Shown piece after piece: positions 49,460-61,672 of a stretch of 64,000 nt of DNA. The stretch covers positions 11,613,756-11,677,755 of the forward strand of contig OW388292.1 of the NCBI GenBank assembly GCA_936450465.1. The letters are read 5' to 3'. The notes beneath the pieces are model-generated. The model was not told where the DNA came from. It searched no databases and worked only from the letters and a program-made list of their open reading frames with translations. A program made the translations under genes and the position numbers. Numbering within the stretch: position 1 is the first letter of the stretch; the number at the start of each line of letters is the position of its first letter. The DNA is from Gibbula magus. Its lineage: Eukaryota; Mollusca; Gastropoda; Trochida; Trochidae.

Positions 49460-52400
49460 TGACATATTCATCATTATCTGCTAAGTTCCTAAGTGCTTAT
49501 TTAATGTTCCGGCTATCTTTGTTGTGATAAGGTAAACATTCAGGAATATGATGTGCTGGCAGATATTAGCGCTGTGAAATTCCATCAAGTATATGTTTGA
49601 TTAACTCTTAATTAACAACTGCTGTGAGGATGATACAAAGTTAATAGACTGTTTTTAGTCTCTATGATTTTAGTATTGTCATGTTATGGAAGGATTACCA
49701 TTTAAACTCTGGTATGTGAAGAAATATGAGAGCATCAACCTCCAAAAGAATGCCATTATTATCTTTGAGAAGAAGACTGCTATCTCCAAAAGAAAATTAT
49801 TTTTATCGCTATAGAAAAAGATTCCTTTCTGTGATAACCTCAATACATCACACATACATCATCATGCTTCATCTTGGTTTTTGTTTGTGAGGAACTACAA
49901 GATGTTTACAACATAGCTTAGATACTTCTCAAAGACCTGTCACATATGCTTCTTTTAGAATCAACTTTTTACTTGTATAATGAAGATATTCATTTTGTAT
50001 AATGAATATGAGAATAACTGAATAATTCATTGGTAGATGTTTGAACCACTTTCAGATGAAATATTCAAGATAAAAATAATTACTCTCTTCTCTCGTAGCA
50101 TTCCAAAGACAGAAGAAATAAACTTCTCAACACAAATAATTGAATTTATTCTGGCGGTGACGCAAACCAGTGTTGACTTGAAGTATGTAAGCTATCCCAT
50201 AGATGTAAGTTTTATTGGCCAACAGAGGAAGTACCCCTTCCCACCTGGCAGAATGGGGTCAAGGGTCAACCAGACCCCTCATCATATTTTCTAACATTCT
50301 TGAATCTAAAACAGACCAGAACATAAATTAATCCAAATATTTCTGATTTTCCCACCATAAAGAGAGGCCAAACCCGTAAATAATTATCCATGTATATCCA
50401 GATGTATTTCTAACCCTCTTGGTGTAGGGTCACCACTGAATCTAAATAATAAATAAAGATATTCTGTTATATTTCTCACGATTCTCTCACTACAAGGTCT
50501 ATCTCTACCCCTAAATAGTGACCAGAACAACTTGATTCTGTGTATGTGGAGGAGGTTCAAGGATTGCACGCTTCTTCTCACGAGGCTAGAATTTCTTTTC
50601 CGTTCTTACGTGTGGAGGTATGAGCATGCACGCTGACAACACGCTTGGAATTCTGGGAAAAAATAGCATGTGTATGAGTTGAGGAATTTTTATCAGTTCA
50701 TGTTTTTATCTTAGATTGCATCATCTTCTGGTGAACTTAGTCATATGGGTCTGGGTGTGAGTTGTGTCGTGTGAAGTAGTGCTTTGAGGCAACTTGTATG
50801 GCTCAGATTTGATACAATTTAGAATTTTGAAGAACTGGTTAAAATGTTACTGCTGCCTTCATATTTAATGACCTTGCCAGGTATAATTCCTTTAAAGCAT
50901 TAAACTGAAATAAAGAAAATCCTGATTGAAGAAGCTCCAGTGATCCTTAATAATTTAGCTGTCATCTTCAAGGTCATCCAAAATCATTGTTCTTGAAGTT
51001 GACTCATTCCTGATTTGGTCATCCTGGTACACTCAGATTGGACGATTTATCTAAGCATCCTTTATACATCAAAGTTATCGCAAGAATGCAAGAGGCAAGT
51101 CTACAAATGCCAGGGGAGCGTTTACCGTTATTGCAAGCTGTGGACTGGTCATCTGAAGTCCATGTGATGGATGACCCGCTCCAGGCCCTGACTGACCACA
51201 GCTGGTTCTAGTGACCATGGTATAACAGCCCCACTAATGCACTGGTCCAATGTATCTGTAGGAGAAGCAGCCGAGGGCAGGGAGCGGTATTGATAACACT
51301 CCCTCACCTTGACTCAATTAGGATATTACCAACATCTGGCTACTTCTGAAGTGTGTAGTATTGATGAGGTGAATCTACACCAAAGGGCTTGTGGTCATCT
51401 GTCTTATTGTAGATTACAAAGTATGTTTATATTTCTACTTGCAAAATACTCTTGCCACACTTATTCTGAATTATTGTCATTTAACCCAAAAATGAATGAA
51501 GGAGATTAACTCGAAATATGACCAATTCTTAATATAGTTGAGTTACCATTTTAGATTGCATCTTGAGATCATTTACATTGATCTTGACTATCATAATGGT
51601 CATCTGGCAGAGAATGTATTCAGTTACAAAATGATTGCAAGGATTCTGAAGTTGAAATGCTAACATAGTATCTTGAATTCTGACGAAAAGTATAAGATAA
51701 AATTGTAGTCAAAATTTTCTTACAAGTCATCAACCTTTCTGTGATAATAAGATTTAAGATATAAAAAGGTGGATGTTTGGGGTGTCTGTAGTCCTGTCCC
51801 CTGGTGTGTTATCTACAGTATGCAGAGTTGTGAGGAATGAGCAGCTTATCTACACATGCACGACCTCGACCTCTCTCACTCACTCACTCCAATAGCAGTA
51901 GGGACCAGTCTCTGATTGGTGGGACTGAATAACAGCAAATACATTTCTCTTCTGAAATGTCAAAAGTCAGGTTCTAAGCAATATATTTTCTGTACCCTTG
52001 GGATAATGGTGAGGATTGAACACAACATTGAGAAATTTTTGGGACCTTTGAAATGGACATTCATTGTAAAGGCATTTTATCCGATGAAAAGATTGAGTTA
52101 AGAAGGCTGCTTTGACTTGATATTTTCTTCGAGTGCAAACCAATATCAAGAACCAATAGCCAGTGTTCCTAGAAATGATGTTCCTATGGGATGGTTAATG
52201 AAGTATAAAGTCTCAAATATCCTATGTGAAATGTAATCAAGCTAGGGACTCGGTGTATATATATACTATGTAGAGGTTGAATGGGCAAGAAGGCATTAAC
52301 TTCATTAATCTTATGGGACTAAACTGACTAGGTTAGGAACCAATGACTTGTGTCCCAAGACGGGATGGTCTTTGTCCCCATGGGATCCAGTGTAAAGGTT

Positions 52401-52505
52401 GGCATGTCTGATGGGTAGTGTAATGCTAAAAACTCGTTGGGTGTTGACTCCGGCTAGGGTGCAGATGGGACTAGATGTGTGTTATTGGCAGAGCAGGTTA
52501 AGTTG
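49460..52505. other. Stretch without a recognisable gene
   Basis: Only short frames without domains (for example 50037-50294 plus and 51309-51509 plus). No arrays or element ends identified. Confidence 0.4.
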
Positions 52506-52510
52506 GACAG

Positions 52511-53083
52511 GAATCTGGGGTTGTCTGTTGTATGGGCGGTGCAGGTATAATCGGGGATTATCTGTTGTATTGCAGGTAGAATCTGGTGTTGTCTGTTGTA
52601 TGGGCGGTGCAGGTAGAATCTGGTGTTGTCTGTTGTATGGGCGGTGCAGGTAGAATCTGGTGTTGTCTGTTGTATGGGCGGTGCAGGTAGAATCTGGTGT
52701 TGTCTGTTGTATGGGTGGTGCAGGTAGAATCTGGTGTTGTCTGTTGTATGGGCGGTGCAGGTAGAATCTGGTGTTGTCTGTTGTATGGGCGGTGCAGGTA
52801 GAATCTGGTGTTGTATGGGCGGTGCAGGTAGAATCTGGTGTTGTCTGTTGTATGGGCGGTGCAGGTAGAATCTGGTGTTGTCTGTTGTATGGGCGGTGCA
52901 GGAAGAATCTGGTGTTGTATGGGCGGTGCAGGTAGAATCTGGTGTTGTCTGCTGTATGGGCGGTGCAGGTAGAATCTGGTGTTGTCTGTTTTATGGGTGG
53001 TGCAGCTAGAATCTGGTGTTGTCTGTTGTATGGGCGGTGCAGGTAGAATCTGGTGTTGTCTGTTGTATGGGCGGTGCAGGTAG
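52511..53083. repeat. 37-bp minisatellite, about 16 copies
   Basis: Unit: tgtatgggcggtgcaggtag followed by aatctggtgttgtctgt. At least two copies lack the 7 bp gtctgtt (30-bp units). Because 37 is not a multiple of three the frame rotates, yet the minus strand stays open for 190 codons (52558-53130) since the unit has no stop in any minus frame. That frame is an artefact of the repeat. Confidence 0.95.
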
Positions 53084-53499
53084 CTTGAGTAATGAGAGAG
53101 ATGTGTTGTTGCTGATAGTGCAGACATCATGGCTGCCAGCTGTTGACTTATGGAAGAGAATCTGTCTAATTCTCAGAGACATAACCTTCTATTGCCTTGG
53201 GGTGGGTCCCACAATTCTTGCATTTCTTATTATCTACTTACGAAGGTAGAAAATTCATTTACCTGATGGTCAAATAGTGCAAAGACTTTTTATCATCTTG
53301 AATAGTTAAATGTATTTTGTGAACTTCATGGTTATTTTACAAGATCTAAAAATATAAGGTAACACACTACTGGAGTAATAAAATTAAAAGCATTTATCTT
53401 AATAAAATTACATGGATGTGAACTTTTTGATGGGTTGACTGATGGGTATTTCCCCTTTTTGAATGTGGAGAGTAGAGATAAAGATTTCTGATTAAAATT

Positions 53500-53709
53500 G
53501 GTCAAATGTTCACCAGCTTTCCCCAGTAGATTATCCAGCCCTACTTCACGTCTCACCTCTGAGGAGCTGTATATAAGATACCTCGAGACAAACTGCAGCT
53601 CTTTCTTGTACCTAGCTTTATGGCGCCGTGCTGACTTACCGATTCCACCTGACCGCTCTGCTCCTGATATCTGCCAGTGATGAAGTATGTATTGCTTGTT
53701 ATCACTCAC
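53500..53709. other. Coding-looking GC-richer block, strand unclear
   Basis: On the plus strand a frame reads RLSSPTSRLTSEELYIRYLE and on to ALWRRADLPIPPDRSAPDIC before a stop at about 53681. On the minus strand an overlapping frame reads SARRHKARYKKELQFVSRYL, and this strand also carries good donor-like sites (atcg|gtaagt near 53640, cagag|gtgaga near 53563). The block stands out in composition, so an exon or conserved element is plausible. I cannot choose the strand or name a family. Confidence 0.3.
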
Positions 53710-56260
53710 TTACCGAGTTATAACACACACTGCGCCTCACAGATCAAAGACGTCCAGAACATGATCTAATTATGTTGACATGTTGTCTTCATATTTGGTC
53801 TTCAGTCAATATTACTTCAGGTGAGAAATGTTGAATTTCTTCTGAAGATTTCTGGAGGGTTTTGTTCTCAAAATAATTTTGGTGATGATTGGAATATACT
53901 CTGTGAAATACCCATGAAAGACAGATGAGTTCCATCATTTTGTTTTTGTCTTCATTTTGTATACTGTAGTTAGTGACATCTACTTCTCAGAAATGAAATA
54001 TGTTTAAGTCATTGAAGTAATGGTATTAAGAAATGTTTTAGTGAAATTTCTCTGAATGTGAAGAAAAACAAGACTGTGATATTTCATTCAGATATTTATT
54101 TTAACTAATTTCCTCAGATTGAAGATTCATTGTGTGATAGATTGCAAGGATCTCCTTATGTTCACCCAACACAGAAACTCAGAGTTTCTCCTTATGTTTG
54201 TGTTCAGAAGTTTGGAGTGATACTAGTTGCTTGAGTTGGAAAAGAAGTGTAGAAGATGTTTGATCTCTGCTGTCAGCCAAGTCTCGCCTAAACTTAAACT
54301 GTTACTGTTGCAAACAGAATATATGAGCCTTAGTTTAACCCTCTCACTGCCGTTAGCCTATAGATAATGGTTATATACGTTTAATTCTGCAAACCAAGTT
54401 CTTACCTCTGTGGAGGTACTTTACAGTTATTACTAAATCCAAGTCTGAAGGAGAGGTAAGTCTCCCACTATTGGTAAATCTCACAAGACTGGTGCAAACA
54501 TGAGGTTAATCTGTGTCAGTGTTTACCATTGACTACTAACGCATAGTGCTCATCTCAGGTAAGAGCTTGTGACGTAGGACCGTGAGGAAAAAGTAACAAG
54601 GTCTGTTTTCTTAGATGTATTTACAAAGCTACACGGAGAAATGAGTTGAACAGACTGCTTCAAGCTCCTCTACACATTCTAGGCATTCCCTCGCACCTTC
54701 CACCATTGTTAGAGAGTCAGGACAAGTCCTGGGTAGGTGCTCCCACACTCACAGGAAGGACAGACCCAGTGCATTGTGGGTATACAGGAAACAGTTGACG
54801 TCTGCCAATAATACCAAAAACCTTTGGATATTTGCTGATTTGTGGATATTTTGCTTTACGAGGGATGTTTTGCCTTTCAAGACCTGTGTTTGGACTCATC
54901 ATAGGTATGGAATTGTTTTGACAGCTTTGTAGTGTTGTACATATGTCAGGGAGAGTGTAGAGTTGGAGAATGGAAAGGTTTGAGTGAGGTTGAGAGTTGT
55001 TAGTCTGCACGTTGACAGCTGGCTGGGATATGGAAATGACCTTTGCTGCAGTTGGTGTGTGCTTACTGACTTCCTCAGGTACTGTATCTCACTGATTGTT
55101 CGGTTAACACTTTTGTTGAGAGGATTTAGTTTCATGGGTTGCTGTTGGTTTATTGTCGTGCTTTTCCTCTAGGAAACAAGATTTCCCCTATAAAATATCC
55201 TATATACCTGTGAATGATAAACTGTTATATTTTCAAAAAATTGTTTAGCTTTGATGTTGGATTGGGTTTGATTCATTGGTTGTTGGGATGTTTTAACTTG
55301 AATTATTATTATCTTCCACAACATGCATGGAAAAATTAAACTCTGGACTAAATTTATTAAATTTGAGGCATGACATCTATTTGATTTTGACCGACCGACA
55401 TTAGTCGACAAACAATTCCTCTCAGTTACCTATCTGCCATCTCCAGCATGGGAGAATTCCACTCTCCATACCAGAAGCCAGAATATCAAATTTGAGGCTA
55501 GAGTGTTATCTTTATGGAAGCATGTCTGTTTGCCGGTCCTGGTATCAGAGATGGGACGTGGTGCAATGGCAGATAGGGCGGTACACTAAAGGAGAGATAG
55601 GTATATACAGGGAGAGATAGGCATACAGAGGGAGAGATGGGTACATGGAGGAGAGATAGGGACTGGAGAACAGCTGCAGGTATTGTAGCTCTTACCATAG
55701 ATAAACTCACAGAGGCTTGAGTCGCGGTTGAGTTGCTGTGGAATCAATCATAGAATGTGTTTCTGTTGAGAATTTTGGAAAAAAACATTACTATATGGAG
55801 GATGAGGCATTTTTTGCATCATTTTTGTCCATTTTTTGTTGCCAGACGAGGAAGGTAAGATCATGTTTCTGGGAGAGGATCTTTGTGATGGCTATAACTT
55901 CAAGTGTTGCTTGTTTTGTGAAGGTGCGGATCATTTACTTAGGTTTTAACTGGATCAGTTAATGCTTGCAAGTTAACAACTTTTACATCATTCAGAGATT
56001 TGGGGAACATTATATACCTTGTTAACTTTGTTTCCATTGAACATAAATTGTTTGGAAAATAATTCAATTGCTTTAAGTTCTTGCATGTGAAAAGTAAAGA
56101 ATTTGATGATGCAAATATAATTGCATGATGTGAAGTTTTCTTGTTTCAGTTTTGCTTACGTACACCATGCTCAATAAAATGTTTCACATTAATTTTCATA
56201 CAAGTCTTGACTCACAGATTGTTATAATATTTCACCTGAGCTTCTCCCGAAACCAAAACA
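53710..56260. other. Stretch without a recognisable gene
   Basis: An imperfect repeat of agggagagatagg-type phrases lies at about 55582-55660. The other short frames (for example 54717-55010 minus, 55738-55962 plus) show no domain. Confidence 0.4.
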
Positions 56261-56267
56261 TGATAAA

Positions 56268-56541
56268 CACCAGTGTTTAGCGTGTTTGGCTTCGGATCAA
56301 GAAGTCTGTTGTTCGATTCTCGCCAGGGGCACAACAAGTAAAGTTTTGGTGCAATGCTACGCTGAATTTCAGCTCAGTACCACCCATTGTTCATTAATTC
56401 CAGCCATTGCTTGCAGTTTCCACCGCATTGCATAGCCACATGGTGTTGTGGACTTTCTCCCTGCATAATAATAGCAGCTGTGGTATGAATGAAATACTCT
56501 TGAAAAGTGGTGTCAAACCCCAAATCACCTCACCTCACCCC
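56268..56541 (+). mobile_element. tRNA-derived SINE, copy 2
   Basis: Same family as the minus-strand copy at 37521-37827: head 'agtgtttagcgtgtttggct', B box ttgttcgattctc, middle 'ggtgcaatgctacgctgaat', 'catagccacatgg', and tail 'gaaatactcttgaaaagtgg' ending in cacctcacctcacccc. The 5' end of the tRNA part is missing or degraded. Confidence 0.85.
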
Positions 56542-58080
56542 ATCTTACCTTTCTCTGAGAACCCCCATATCTATATAATATCTGAATAAGTAATTAAAAC
56601 TTACAGGTTATTTGGAGACTGATTGTCATTTCAGCATATACACAGCAGACCAATGAAATATATGGTTGTTCTGAAAATATCATCTTTCATTTTATATACA
56701 GAACCATTTTATCGTAACTAAGAAACATCAACAAGATTCCTTTAGGGAGGTTACATTTCAGTTTGAGAAGTAAGACCATCCTTATCACTGATACTAGATG
56801 CCTGAAGTAAATTGATACATCCCTTTATGGGCTAGATGTTGCATGATTCCAGCAGTTGATGTAAACCATTGCCATTAGCTGAGGAACTGGGAACTTTTCA
56901 TCTTTTTGTGCTGATGTACAATTTACCATTTGAATGGAGAAAATGATATTTTCAAGCATTTCAGCTTTCAAAGTGATTTCAACCACTAACTATTGATTGT
57001 GGAAGTTTCTATCTGAAGTAAATTGCTACGTCTTTCTATGAGTTTCTTAGTTCCTGATCGTGAAGTTGAGAGCTGATATCTCCTTTGACATGTGTACACA
57101 TGGGTTATTGTGATAGCATATATCTAGACTATCTAGGGTATTCTGATCTGAAAAAATCTCTTCCTAGGTCTGGTGGACAGAGATAAGCAGCTGTTGATGC
57201 AGGAGGAAACTCATCTTGTGTACAGGACACTGCTATTTGTTTTTTTTCTATGTGTGGCCAGGGGTCAAGGTCGTCTAATTCAGGGGAAATAACTCTTGTT
57301 CTTTAAATGCTTGTCTTTTGAGACTTATGGCCAATCATTCAAGAGATTGGTCTTGTATGTCCATATTTGTAGTTTAGTGAGTTTATTATTATCCTTTATG
57401 CAACAATGATTAAATAAGAAGTAATTTGAGGGAGTGGTGTAGCTGCCATCAACACAGGGAGGTATCCTAAAAAAGACAGGAAATTTGTTACGTGTTTCGA
57501 AAGTGTTGCCTGAAACATCAGAAACATCATTTGATTTCATCATCAAGAAGATGCCAATAATCTGGTTAGGTGCCTGTATGAAGAGCCCTTCAAGTGGATG
57601 TTGTGCAGTTGTTATGACAGAAGATGAAAGGGCTGCCTGGTGATGTTGAATCAGCTGTTTACACCGAAGAGTTGCAGCCAACTTCACAGGGGATCCTCTT
57701 TCTCTTTATTATCTCTCAGCTTGACATGCAGTTAGTGATACACGTAGACTATAGCTTGTGGCCACGATGTTCTCTCAGTTTAGTTTATTCTTATTTCTTA
57801 TTTCAAAGAATTCAACCATAATGGTTACAAATGTGTGAATGGATAGTCAGCTTTATTGCCAGGAATGCAACATTTAGGTATAGATATTTACACTGTTATC
57901 AATGCCAGTTGTAAATATACAGGTCCTATTTTACTGTATACATGTTATTGTCTAACATTTCATATCATAATAAAGTATAATTGCAATTGCCAGTTAGGTT
58001 GCTAATCAGATACAACCATATTATATAAATGTATATATGGTTGAACATTATCTGTGTCTTGTTTTAGTGCATTGTGAAAC
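56542..58080. other. Stretch without a recognisable gene
   Basis: A possible acceptor (ctcttcctag) at about 57167 is followed by an open stretch LVDRDKQLLMQEETHL, but no good donor follows. The minus frame at 57325-57687 (120 codons) has no recognisable domain. A gggaaataactc motif lies at 57285. Confidence 0.35.
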
Positions 58081-58082
58081 TT

Positions 58083-58195
58083 AGTTGTCATATAGTATCT
58101 ATATTTATACATTTTGATCTTATTGTAGGACATAGTTGTCAAATACTATCTATATTTATACATTGTGGAGGTATTGTGAAACATAGTTGTCAAAG
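58083..58195. repeat. 51-bp tandem repeat, just over two copies
   Basis: agttgtca recurs at 58083, 58134 and 58185, each followed by a 'tatctatatttatacatt' block in the first two copies. Confidence 0.85.
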
Positions 58196-59056
58196 AGGTG
58201 CTGTCTACGTATCATGGTAGCAAATTAAACACACTGTGTTATCTAAATGTCATTTCATTTCACAAACAAAGCTGTTAAAGGTTATAGTTGCAATGTTACA
58301 TAATACCAAGAGGTTTCTAACCAGTTATTGTGATAACAATGTAAGAGTGTTGCTAATCCAATTCCATGTATATAACAGACAGCACATGGCCGGTGCATGC
58401 ACCTCACCTGTCTCGGTAGTGTGGTCATCTCTCTGATTACTGTCCACTAAAGGTCACTCCCATTGGTCCTCCTATTGTCTGACATTTCCTGGACATGCAA
58501 TAAAAGGTCAGATCAGAGAGCAAATTGATTTTGGTACTTGTACATTTTGTTGTTAACCTTTCCAGTAGTCGGGTGACAATGACAGTTAGACGTCAATGTG
58601 TTTAATCTGTGGGAATACATGTGTTGTTGTCAATAATGACAAACTGAAATAATTACAGACAATTTTAGGTCTTTTCCATGTTCCATCACTATCTTGTCAT
58701 GGTAACTTGAACTTTATATAAAATGGGAAAATAATGCTGTATTTTCATCAATTAGGACTAATAAAAAAAATAAAATTAATGGACCCATGTAAGAAGTAAT
58801 TGTTAATAAGTCTACAGTCTACTGCCATGAGTAGTAAGTTGTTAACACTTAAATCGCCACACTGACATTGGAATCAAAATTTAAAATGGACTTGTTTTAA
58901 TCATATTTTATTAGCATTTAAGAACAATTGAAAAATGAAAATATCCTCTGGGATTTGTGTCCACTTAACTTGTGTTAAAGAATTTCTCTGTTCTTTGAGT
59001 TAGGTACCTGGTGTTCACCTCAACTGATTAAATGTAGACTGCCCTATGCAATGCGT

Positions 59057-59225
59057 GTTCTAGTTACATACCGCAGATAGAGGGTTAAGTGTTCACTGTT
59101 GGTGTGATACATTTTCTAGTTACATGCTGTAGGTAGAGGGTTAAGTGTTCACTGTTGGTGTGGTCCATGTTCTAGCTACCTGCCGCAGATAGAGGGTTAA
59201 GTGTTCACTGTTGGTGTGGTCCGTC
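59057..59225. repeat. 56-bp tandem repeat, three copies
   Basis: ttctagttacatgc-type starts recur at 59058, 59114 and 59170. Each unit contains tagagggttaagtgttcact and gttggtgtg. Confidence 0.9.
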
Positions 59226-61670
59226 AGTTCTTCTCAGCTGATGTTCACCTGTATATAGACTCAACATCTGCTAAACTCCACACATGTGTTGATCCTGGGA
59301 GCTTTTAACTTTTTGTCACAGTTGCCTCCTCCTAACAGGTAATTACATGTGGGAAATGAATTGTTGCAGCTAAGTGCAGAGAAGTTAAAGAAAGTTTAAA
59401 AATTGGATGTGTATTTTGCAGTGAAGTGTGAAGACACACCTAAAGGCAAACAAGGTTCAGTCCATAACAATACAAAACTCCTGTGTAAATCAGGGAAACG
59501 ACTTCGTAAATCATCTTCCCTGAGAGGAACATGTGTAATAGTATGCTCTGGTAAAGTCGGTATTGTAACTGGGAGAATATCGGTTACAAGATTTATCCTC
59601 AAACCCTGAGCATCCCTTCGTTTAGTATCTGTTTAGTCGGTCTCTGTCTGGAAGTAGGAAATGAGAGGGAAACAGCACATGTATACATCACTGTGTGGAT
59701 TCACAATTAAACACATCTCCATAGTTCTCCGAGTGTTTCGAGGCAGGCAGATTGTAGGTTGTTTGCTTGAAGCACTGTAATGAGACATCTAGACTAGTGC
59801 CCAAGACATGGACATATGGAACTGTGACATGCTGCAGCGGTGGAGTAGTCTCAACATGTAGTCTTGTGCAGGAGATGGCGACACTAGACTCTCCTATAGG
59901 TCTCATTGTCATTTGTCTCAAGTCACGCCACATGTATAAGATGCCTGCAGAGTGTTACCGTTGTGACCTTGTTACACAGAAGTCAAGTGTTTAAGAGCCC
60001 AAAGTAGCCATGCGCAAGAAATACCAACACAAGACTTTCTCTTATTCTCTCACATCCTTTTGATTTGAGGCAGATTAAACTCATCTTGTAACCTTGTTCC
60101 AAAATGTCATTGTTAGACTATCTTTAATGAGACTTTGTTTAGATGTAAAAATTTAAACTTGGAGTCTGTGTTCATAACATGCAACTGAATCAGTTACAGT
60201 ATCAGCTTACATAATCTATATGATCTTTAAAACTCCATGCTAAAGCTCATTCTTTGAATATCAGTGAAATGACACATTGAAAATGTAAGCCACCACAGAT
60301 ATTAGTTGAAGGTAGTGTATATCTGAAACGAATAGTTTCTTGCAAGATAAGATTGATGTATGACACCCATTGAAGGGCTCTCATCTCTCCATCAAGAACA
60401 TTGTTCCTATCTCAGTGAAGAGCATGGGTGTTCCCGACATTGCATCGCAATCTGTGTATGGATCTGCGAGATGGAATGTGTGTATGCTGTGTGCAGCTGA
60501 ACCGAGGGAGAGAGAGAGCTAAATGCCAATTTTGATTTCTATCGTTGATGTGCGGAGAATATTGGATAGGAAGGTGTTGGTTTAGCAACCTGAGGTTTAT
60601 GTTTTGAAGATGCTGGTATCACTGGCTTGTGTTGGGTGCACCTTGTATTTCCAGCTCTGGCTGAAGTTGTTTATGATGTGTTTTCATTGTGTATTCAGAC
60701 CGTGTGATTCACTTCTACGCTTAATGATAAACATGCGCGTGCAAAATGGAAGTAACTTGAAAACAATTTATTGTAGACTCAACAAAATAACAGTGTATGT
60801 ATGTACAGACATATGGGATTACTTTATAGCTCATGTCTTCAGGTTTTCACATTTTTCGAATTCAAATAACGTTGGTTGCTCATGGAACTTGGTTTAAAAA
60901 TTCAATGCAAGTCTCATTTACTCAGCATTTGTAACAGGTTAAGAAAGCTGTGTGTTTTTTCTGTACATTTGAATATGAAGTAAAATTATAAATATAATTT
61001 GATTGGTTATTAAAGATGATACATATCAAACATCATCATTTTATTTTATTATCTTTGTTTGATATTGTAGATTTTAATATGATTATGATATCAAGCTAAA
61101 AGTGTAGGAAAAAAAGAGGCACAGATATTTACAATTTGGATTAAGTTTTATTGTACTGGTGAAGTGTGAAAAAAGTATTTAAATGATCAAGATAATGAAG
61201 GCTAGGTGTGATATTCCTAGTCCTGTGTTCAAAGTCATTTTATGTCTACACATTTAATTGAGCTCCTCGTCACTCAATAATACCGTTATGTGTAGGTGAG
61301 TGTCCTATGTGAGTGTGGACTACATGTAAAGATCCAGGCTGTTATCAGTGGAGTGCTGCTCCACTTCCACATTGCATTGTAATCTCGTGGACTCGTTATA
61401 CAAATCTCGGCCTTGCATTCCTCTGCTGCTTGTTCCACATTTCCATACCTACTCCCACCTATCTGGGTCACAAACATTTTTTGCCTCAGTGAACACGCTG
61501 GATTCAAACTATTTAGGCCAAATCAGTGTGTTCTGGCGTACAGATGTGGGAGATTTTCCTCTCATTGTTTATCAATATTGACATGGAATTACTGGAATTC
61601 TGAAATTCAAATCCCTCGGTAATGTCAGGGTGACCCGCAGGGGGACAACACGCAATTTCATTCGCTAAAT
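59226..61670. other. Stretch without a recognisable gene
   Basis: A frame at 60604-60897 begins with a hydrophobic stretch (MKMLVSLACVGCTLYF), but it continues hydrophobic and irregular and looks like chance. Overlapping frames near 59403-59609 and 61286-61622 occur on both strands, which argues against coding. Confidence 0.4.
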
Positions 61671-61672
61671 AA

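Noticed and set aside
52558..53130. 190-codon minus-strand open frame
   Set aside because: It lies entirely over the 37-bp minisatellite and is open only because the unit has no stop in any minus frame.
57168..57220. Possible exon (LVDRDKQLLMQEETHL) after an acceptor-like site
   Set aside because: Only a weak donor follows and the frame runs into a T-rich tract. Too little evidence.
60604..60897. Possible secreted protein (hydrophobic start)
   Set aside because: Hydrophobicity continues irregularly along the frame and the region is AT-rich background; no cleavage site or domain.
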